A stretch of 20,140 bases of DNA, taken from the IMG/VR virus record IMGVR_UViG_3300042988_000622, positions 1 to 20,140 of that record; one strand, 5' to 3'. How positions within the stretch are numbered: position 1 is the first letter of the stretch; every line of letters starts with the position of its first letter. The notes beneath the pieces are model-generated. The model did not search any database, was not told where the DNA came from, and saw nothing but the letters and a program-made list of their open reading frames with translations. Below are positions 15,559 to 20,140 of the stretch, in pieces. A program made the translations under genes and the position numbers. Source of the stretch: a virus.

Positions 15559-17427
15559 TTACTCCCAATTAATGTCTGGAATATTATATTCGGTATCTTC
15601 GATCTGTGGGTTAGCTGCAATATTGCTAATTCGAGCTATGCCTTTTTCTTCTGCATAAGGATTATACATAAATGTATCTTTCTCGATTTCAGATCGAAAC
15701 GTACCTCTGTCAGTTGGAATATCTATACAGATAAACGAATGAATATCAGCCATTCGGTAATCGTTTTGACCTATCTTTTTCCAGACTGTTGTCTGTTCGC
15801 CAGTAATTTTATTCTGTTTAATTGTCCTGCGAATGTTACAGAATTGAGTGATATAATCTTTACTTATATTACTTGGCAGTATAAAATCTGGCGAGCAACT
15901 TCGAGTATCTGTTTCATCAAGATACTCCATCGTGCGCACCATATAAAGATTGTAATCTTTACTGTATTGAATTGTTACATTCTGTGTCGCATGGGCGCCC
16001 TTAACTAACATAAGTCTGCGGAAGCCGCTTGCCGCGGAATAGATTTCTTTCGTTCGATGCCCGCCAGTGTCAATTGCAGCTACTGCGACTTTCCAATGTC
16101 CAATATTGTGATCGCGATACATTCTTGAAAATATGTCACGCTCAAAAATGATCTTTATGTCGGCGGCTACAGATGTCTCTATGTTGCATGGACAAAAGAA
16201 TGCGTCAATCACACATGTCTTTTTATTTTGGCCCCAACCTCTGACTACGACATAGAATCCGTTATCCTGAGTGTCGATGCCGGCGGTAATTAGCTTAACC
16301 CACTGAGGAACGTCACCGCAGACAAGAGATTCATCTTTACGTTCACCAAGAGCCAGCGTGTTGATCTTCGATTTGTCGTCTATCCAGAACTTAGCGAGCC
16401 AGCACTGCACAAAGTTTTTATAGTCGTGAAGCCGATCTTTAGTCTCCAGAAACTCACGTGCAATTCTCTTAAACGACCTGAACGGGCTGACCATTGAGTC
16501 CCAATGGAAAAATACACGTGAATAAGCTTCGTAGTCTATATCAGCGCGCAAGTCAAAGGTCCATTTATTGTCGAGAATATCGACTTTAACATACTTTCCA
16601 TTTTTGTTCCAAGATTTTTTCTTGTCAGTATCGGAGAATATTCCGTCGCAATAAGTGCACCGACAGACTGGGTTAGTTTTAATATCTACGAGATTAGTGA
16701 AAAAATCAAGTACTTGCAATTCATTGCAGTGAGGACAGTAAACCGCCCAGGTCACAAATAACGTGCCTGGGACGGTTATTTGCTGGTGTAGTAAGTCACC
16801 CTCTATTGAAGGTGAACTTACCATGCAAGCTTGACCTATACCATACTCATAGTATGTGGTCAAACGGTCACCAGTTAACTTAATAGCATTAGATTCATTG
16901 CCTTGTGTGAGTGGCATGAGGCGAACCTCGTCAAGTGCCGCTCGCTTATACGGAATAGAGTTCATTGTAGGAACGCTACCAGCCCAAGCCGCTGCAATAG
17001 TCATGTGGTCGAGCTTGACCTGACTGTATGATATGTCATTACAACGACCAGTTTTATGAGCTGCAAGTGACTCCGATGTGTTTATCATTGATATAATTTT
17101 TTCATCAAATGATTTTCTAACCGCTTTTTCATCTGGCAAAACGTATAGCATAGGGCCAGGGTCTTGGTCAATAGCATCAGCTACAAAGACCTGAAGAAAT
17201 ACTGTTTTACCAGATTGAGTAGGAGCAATACAGCCAAGCCATTGAATCTTATAGTTGCCAATCAGAGAGATAGGGTCGCAGAGATAAGGCGTCAGGTCAA
17301 GATCGAGGAACTCATGGACGTTACCCCGCGTTGACAGTTTTATCTTCTTGACCACTTCCAATGCTGACATCCGTATCGGAATCTTCAGCCATGAAATCTC
17401 TTCCTGCTTCGATAAGATCAGTGCCAT
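15559..17427 (-). CDS. Terminase large subunit, GpA family
   Basis: 622 residues; lambda gpA is 641. ATPase and nuclease that cuts and packages DNA. Walker A is PTQSGKT at 69-75, Walker B ALDE at 164-167. A zinc-ribbon-like Cys set (C231, C234, C255, C257, C260) is typical of GpA proteins. Nuclease-domain acids are visible in AGIDTQDNG (D385), AAIDTGGH (D453) and YRMADIHSF further on. The start at 17427 has GGGAG four bases upstream and overlaps the small terminase gene by 107 nt; an in-frame ATG at 17370 is the alternative but has a poor site. A motif copy near the C-terminus (15607-15626) and an inverted-repeat cluster in the middle lie inside the gene. High confidence in function, less in start. 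Confidence 0.95.
   Translation of the reverse strand: MALILSKQEEISWLKIPIRMSALEVVKKIKLSTRGNVHEFLDLDLTPYLCDPISLIGNYKIQWLGCIAPTQSGKTVFLQVFVADAIDQDPGPMLYVLPDEKAVRKSFDEKIISMINTSESLAAHKTGRCNDISYSQVKLDHMTIAAAWAGSVPTMNSIPYKRAALDEVRLMPLTQGNESNAIKLTGDRLTTYYEYGIGQACMVSSPSIEGDLLHQQITVPGTLFVTWAVYCPHCNELQVLDFFTNLVDIKTNPVCRCTYCDGIFSDTDKKKSWNKNGKYVKVDILDNKWTFDLRADIDYEAYSRVFFHWDSMVSPFRSFKRIAREFLETKDRLHDYKNFVQCWLAKFWIDDKSKINTLALGERKDESLVCGDVPQWVKLITAGIDTQDNGFYVVVRGWGQNKKTCVIDAFFCPCNIETSVAADIKIIFERDIFSRMYRDHNIGHWKVAVAAIDTGGHRTKEIYSAASGFRRLMLVKGAHATQNVTIQYSKDYNLYMVRTMEYLDETDTRSCSPDFILPSNISKDYITQFCNIRRTIKQNKITGEQTTVWKKIGQNDYRMADIHSFICIDIPTDRGTFRSEIEKDTFMYNPYAEEKGIARISNIAANPQIEDTEYNIPDINWE
15562..15566 (-). promoter_or_regulatory. 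Shine-Dalgarno that decides the gpW-like start
   Basis: GGGAG on the minus strand, overlapping the last codons of terL, seven bases before ATG 15554. Confidence 0.6.
15607..15626 (-). repeat. 20-bp motif copy 8
   Basis: GCAATATTGCAGCTAACCCA on the minus strand, near the 3' end of terL and 53 nt upstream of the gpW-like start; codes for NIAANP. Confidence 0.87.
16741..16781. repeat. Overlapping inverted repeats inside terL
   Basis: AACCG+CCCAGG (16741-16751) pairs with CCTGGG+CGGTT (16766-16777, bulged A at 16772). AAATAAC (16756-16762) pairs with GTTATTT (16775-16781). The two helices share bases and exclude each other. It codes for part of the terminase around residues 215-230. May be chance. 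Confidence 0.4.
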
Positions 17428-17896
17428 ATTGCTCCCAAGTTTTTAAAGCGTCTGCTTCAGCAAGTAATGAATCTATTGCTGCGTTGTATCCGTCTGTCAT
17501 GATCGATTCTGCGTCTCTGGCTGATAGGATGCCTATCATCCTCGGTGCAGTTATTTTAATAGAGTATCTGATTTTATTAGCTGTAGCTAATAAAATAGAT
17601 TTCATTCGGTTTCTGGCAGATACGGTTGGAATAAATTCTTTTGCTTTAATGGACGTAGCAAGTTCCACACTCTTTATTCGTGCTCTTTTTAGAGCTGTAT
17701 CCGCATCTCCAGTACCCCACCGTCCTTTTTTACGACTGCTATTTAATGCCGTTATGATTGCAAACGTAGGATAGTACCCTTTAGCATTTGCTTTAATGCT
17801 AAGGGTCTGTGTAAAGATGCGGAAATCATCCTCCGAAAAGTCGCCCATTTGAATGAAGTATTGTCGAGGCATGTATATTTCCGCTAATTGTTCCAT
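17321..17896 (-). CDS. Terminase small subunit candidate (Nu1-slot)
   Basis: 191 residues, directly upstream of and overlapping terL. The role would be recognition of the packaging site and help to the large subunit. Seen: an early polar region with MGDFSEDDFRIF; a basic central stretch (SSRKKGRWGTGDADTALKRAR, shortened here to its basic core KRARIKSVEL) that can bind DNA or partner; then ARNRMKSILLATANKI, similar in layout to the Nu1-type C-terminal dimer helix, and an acidic C-terminus. A helix-turn-helix is not evident to me. AAGGA lies six bases before ATG 17896. Three inverted repeats lie inside the coding sequence. The assignment comes mainly from position. Confidence 0.68.
   Translation of the reverse strand: MEQLAEIYMPRQYFIQMGDFSEDDFRIFTQTLSIKANAKGYYPTFAIITALNSSRKKGRWGTGDADTALKRARIKSVELATSIKAKEFIPTVSARNRMKSILLATANKIRYSIKITAPRMIGILSARDAESIMTDGYNAAIDSLLAEADALKTWEQYGTDLIEAGRDFMAEDSDTDVSIGSGQEDKTVNAG
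17432..17436 (-). promoter_or_regulatory. Shine-Dalgarno supporting the 17427 terL start
   Basis: GGGAG on the minus strand, four bases before ATG 17427. The same core (TTGGGAG) precedes the gpW-like gene. Confidence 0.5.
17523..17537. repeat. Inverted repeat inside terS, 6-bp arms
   Basis: GATAGG (17523-17528) and CCTATC (17532-17537) around 3 bases. First of three inverted repeats in this gene. Confidence 0.5.
17566..17600. repeat. Long near-perfect palindrome inside terS
   Basis: ATTTTATTAGCT (17571-17582) and AGCTAATAAAAT (17585-17596) are perfect 12-bp arms around GT. ATCT (17566-17569) and AGAT (17597-17600) extend the stem by 4 bp, with a single bulged G at 17570. This is much longer than expected by chance. 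A DNA site for the small terminase is one possible use. Confidence 0.75.
17776..17806. repeat. 12-bp inverted repeat with one bulge inside terS
   Basis: ACCCTTTAGCATT (17776-17788) and AATGCTAAGGGT (17795-17806) pair over 12 bp with one extra T on the left, loop 6 nt. It codes for TLSIKANAKGY. No T-run follows. Confidence 0.7.
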
Positions 17897-17897
17897 A

Positions 17898-18305
17898 CTA
17901 TTCCTTTATACCAAAGACTGATAACTTCATGTTATGCTGGGCATTTGTGTCAGTGCCAGTCGAATAAATCTTAAGTATGTCGAGTCTTAGAATATCGTTC
18001 GCTGCGCAACGAACAGTCATGCTATCCCGAGAACGCAATTGAAGCCTGACAAGGCACGAGTCGAGAGAACGAAGCTCGCATATTATGTATCCGGCAGGCA
18101 CAGAATAATTTGAACTCACGCATTGAACAGTGTCCATCCATGTATACGGACCTTGTACTGCTGTAACTGTTCCCGGCGCTCTATGGCGCGAAGTATACCT
18201 GTCACTTGGCTGAGCGCAAACGCTATTTGATAGGCCCATTATGAGAATGAATGCAAGCGCACTCAACAAGACAAATTTTTGCAATATTGTAGATGACCCA
18301 CTCAT
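17898..18305 (-). CDS. Small secreted beta-rich protein, unknown
   Basis: 135 residues. An N-terminal signal peptide is visible: Lys10, a hydrophobic core VLLSALAFILIMGL, then SVCA before QPSD as a likely signal peptidase I site; it does not match a lipobox. The mature part looks all-beta, with GTVTAVQGPYTW, PAGYIICELRSLDS and a C-terminal RLDILKIYSTGTDT segment that resembles beta-sandwich virion proteins. Four Cys in the mature part could form disulfides. It lies between the esterase and terS in the same operon, 3 nt from the esterase stop. A motif copy covers codons 2-8, just inside the start. Function unknown; a periplasmic or cell-surface product, or a moron-like gene, is possible. A signal peptide is unusual for a virion protein. 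Confidence 0.6.
   Translation of the reverse strand: MSGSSTILQKFVLLSALAFILIMGLSNSVCAQPSDRYTSRHRAPGTVTAVQGPYTWMDTVQCVSSNYSVPAGYIICELRSLDSCLVRLQLRSRDSMTVRCAANDILRLDILKIYSTGTDTNAQHNMKLSVFGIKE
18281..18300 (+). repeat. 20-bp motif copy 9
   Basis: GCAATATTGTAGATGACCCA, plus orientation, with one change (TGACCCA) in the second half. In codons 2-8 of the secreted-protein gene; codes for GSSTIL. Confidence 0.8.
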
Positions 18306-18308
18306 AAA

Positions 18309-20140
18309 TTAGTCTCCTATAATTGTTAGAGTTCGCGATTTTCTAAACAAATTACCCGACCTACGCGGAGTATCCAGCAAATCCAGTGTATCTCCGGTAT
18401 TGTAACCGTATAAACCCATATCATTGCCGAGCGCATGGTTTGTAGTGCACGTCGCATCAGATAAAAATTTATTATAAACAGCTAACCAGTATATATTTGA
18501 ATTTGAGTATCCGACATACCCGGCAGTAATTTTTACAGCGCCGATTGAATGTTGAGTTGTGAGGGCAAAGTCGGCCTGCGTGTAATTTTCTTTCGTATCG
18601 TAGGCAACGATTTTTGTGCCGTCTATGACCATGTCCATTGTGCCATCAGATTTTTTTCGGAATTGCATTGTGTGCAAGCCATCCGCCAAAGCAGCAGTTC
18701 CGCGAACATATTTAACTACACCACCAACAGAGAAGAGAAGTTGCGGTTTTCTCGTAGAAGCATTTATCGATGCTTGCCAATAATTGGAATTGTCTATCCC
18801 TGCTCCAAATAATGTCTGCGCCGACGCACTCGCAACAAAATTGAATTTTATCTCGAACGTTTCGTTGCTCGTGGTCGTATAGGTATGCGGAAGATTAATT
18901 GGCAAATAGTTTAAATCAGCCGCTCTACACCGCAAATATCCAGTGTCAGCATTGTAAACATATCCGTACCCAGCAGCAAAATTTGTGAGCACTACATTTT
19001 TGCCAGCAGCCAGCGGATAGGACGGTAGATTACCCGTTTGTTTATTTGTCTTGCCGTTTCCTTTCGCCCATGCCGCTGGAGCGATAACAAAAGCGCAACT
19101 GTCATTATCCCAGCCGGTTCTATTTACAGTGTCCCGGAAGGCGTCAAGCGGCAAACTATCGCTGTCATAAATAGCGTCAGTTCCTACCATCGCATTCGCA
19201 TACAGGTAATCGACAATCACCTGACCAGCCAACGCAGTATCAACCGAGAGCGTTATGGCGGTATCATTAATGGTATGGCTTGTTACCGTTTTTTCCGCGC
19301 CCGAAGCGTAAACGCGGAAACCAGTAGTACCGCCAACCAATGGCCCCCGGCCAGCGGTAGCGCATCGAATGGTAATCGTTTTCCGGTCAAGGCTCAGACT
19401 CGATGCCGCCAGTTTTGGAGACCTGTTTCCACCCATGCCACGTAGCCTGTTTACCACGTCGCCAGCCCACCCGCCGATTGTCTTGAGCGAATTTATACTC
19501 AAATGTAGATTGCTATCAAGCAAGGCAGCAGCCGGAGGTGTGCAAAAGTTTTTAACACCGTCGTCAAAATTAGATATCGCAGATCGTATCGCGCCGCAGG
19601 TGTTACCTTCACTATACCAGCCTATTGGAATAGCGATAAACGGCAGATTTGCATTCGATAACGCCGTTCTGTATCTTCCTGCGAGAGTATTCAACGCAGT
19701 AAGGTATTGCGCTTCCGTTACCGAATTATAAGCGTCAGATTCTCCCTGATACCATACAACATAATCACACCCGTGAGCCGCAAGAGCGCGATCAACCGAT
19801 AGTTGAAACAATGACCCCGGCCCGGTTGCAGACCACTCTGCCGCACCACCATAAAGATTAGTTGCACCCTTCGGTGACGTGATTATTGTCACAGAAGTAT
19901 CAGGCGTTGCACCCTGTATTGTGTTTGCCAGACTTACTAAGATTGACCCACCAACCGTTTGATCTCCCGGCCACGGGTTGCCATAGTTGGCCGGTTCAAC
20001 GATTGGGGCAACGATAGAATCCTGCCAGCCCCACAGTTTGCAGTTAGCATTGTTCGCCGTTGCGTAAGTTCCCGGCGCGACACCCTTGCCGATCGCGTTT
20101 GACTGACCGATTACAAGCACTCTGATTGATCGCGGGTAGA
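18309..20140 (-). CDS. SGNH/sialate-esterase-type protein with LamG-like half, 5' end outside window
   Basis: 609 residues visible and the frame is open at the window edge; an internal GTG at 20120 is not the real start, because the upstream codons (YPRSIRVLVIGQSN) complete the first beta strand. Block I IGQSNAIG with the catalytic Ser, then a WYQGESD motif at visible residues 129-135 typical of sialate O-acetylesterase/CE6-like proteins, and DSNLHLS about 80 residues later, with a candidate catalytic His. The second half has a region from FEIKFNFVASA to SNIYWLAVYN with the features of a LamG/concanavalin beta-sandwich (glycan binding). It probably removes acetyl groups from surface glycan, as tail-spike esterases do. 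It could also be a secreted moron enzyme. GC is clearly higher than in the tail genes. Confidence 0.85.
   Translation of the reverse strand, partial: YPRSIRVLVIGQSNAIGKGVAPGTYATANNANCKLWGWQDSIVAPIVEPANYGNPWPGDQTVGGSILVSLANTIQGATPDTSVTIITSPKGATNLYGGAAEWSATGPGSLFQLSVDRALAAHGCDYVVWYQGESDAYNSVTEAQYLTALNTLAGRYRTALSNANLPFIAIPIGWYSEGNTCGAIRSAISNFDDGVKNFCTPPAAALLDSNLHLSINSLKTIGGWAGDVVNRLRGMGGNRSPKLAASSLSLDRKTITIRCATAGRGPLVGGTTGFRVYASGAEKTVTSHTINDTAITLSVDTALAGQVIVDYLYANAMVGTDAIYDSDSLPLDAFRDTVNRTGWDNDSCAFVIAPAAWAKGNGKTNKQTGNLPSYPLAAGKNVVLTNFAAGYGYVYNADTGYLRCRAADLNYLPINLPHTYTTTSNETFEIKFNFVASASAQTLFGAGIDNSNYWQASINASTRKPQLLFSVGGVVKYVRGTAALADGLHTMQFRKKSDGTMDMVIDGTKIVAYDTKENYTQADFALTTQHSIGAVKITAGYVGYSNSNIYWLAVYNKFLSDATCTTNHALGNDMGLYGYNTGDTLDLLDTPRRSGNLFRKSRTLTIIGD

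Noticed and set aside
519-18300. The 20-bp repeat as a CRISPR array, IS end or attachment site
   Set aside because: Copies are 0.8-3.6 kb apart, in both orientations and inside intact genes. There is no regular spacer, no transposase and no integrase in the window.
519-18300. The 20-bp repeat as a promoter for a phage RNA polymerase
   Set aside because: Copies point in both directions and lie inside genes, while all genes run one way. A symmetric palindrome plus box fits protein binding better than promoters.
18309-20120. Esterase starting at GTG 20120
   Set aside because: The upstream codons in frame complete the conserved first strand before GQSN and there is no stop up to the window edge, so the true start is outside.
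1-20140. tRNA genes, reverse transcriptase/diversity-generating repeats, integrase or lysis genes
   Set aside because: None seen on either strand; the window is filled by head and tail genes with gaps of at most 74 bases.

Overview
The window is one compact late-gene block of a tailed bacteriophage or prophage. Every gene I can support lies on the minus strand, so transcription runs from high to low coordinates. The order matches the lambda-like packaging, head and tail plan: small terminase, large terminase (GpA family), gpW-like joiner, lambda-type portal, S49 prohead protease, a Nu3-slot scaffold-like protein, decoration protein, GpE-like major capsid protein, gp10/Z-like neck protein, a terminator-slot protein, two tandem tail-tube-like proteins, a tail assembly chaperone with a frameshifted long form, TP901-type tape measure, a small distal-tail protein, a 1014-residue tail hub, and the start of one further gene cut off by the window's left end. 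I see no sheath gene, so a long non-contractile tail is the simplest inference. TAA, TAG and TGA are all used as stops, so the standard code applies. The host cannot be named from the sequence. Base composition is mosaic: AT-rich in the tail genes, clearly higher GC in the capsid genes and in the esterase.

Right end (17.9-20.1 kb): an SGNH/sialate-esterase-type protein with a LamG-like C-terminal half, open through the window edge, and a small all-beta-looking protein with a signal peptide. They sit directly upstream of the terminase genes and look like receptor-binding or accessory genes. Packaging and head (10.6-17.9 kb): terS, terL, gpW-like, portal, protease, scaffold-like, decoration and capsid genes, almost without gaps. 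A strong rho-independent terminator-like hairpin follows the capsid gene. Connector and tail (0-10.5 kb): genes joined by 1-8 nt overlaps.

Two things stand out. First, a 20-bp bipartite motif, RCAATATTGYNNNTAACCCA, occurs at nine places from 0.5 to 18.3 kb, in both orientations. Eight copies are inside unrelated genes in four different frame/orientation contexts, and one overlaps a ribosome binding site. It is therefore conserved as DNA, not as protein, and looks like a phage-wide binding site (stoperator-like, partition-like or genome-organising). Second, the tail chaperone gene carries a canonical A AAA AAC slippery heptamer whose -1 frame stays open for 118 codons, up to the tape-measure start, and begins with a cysteine cluster. 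The small terminase gene also holds three inverted repeats that could mark a packaging site.
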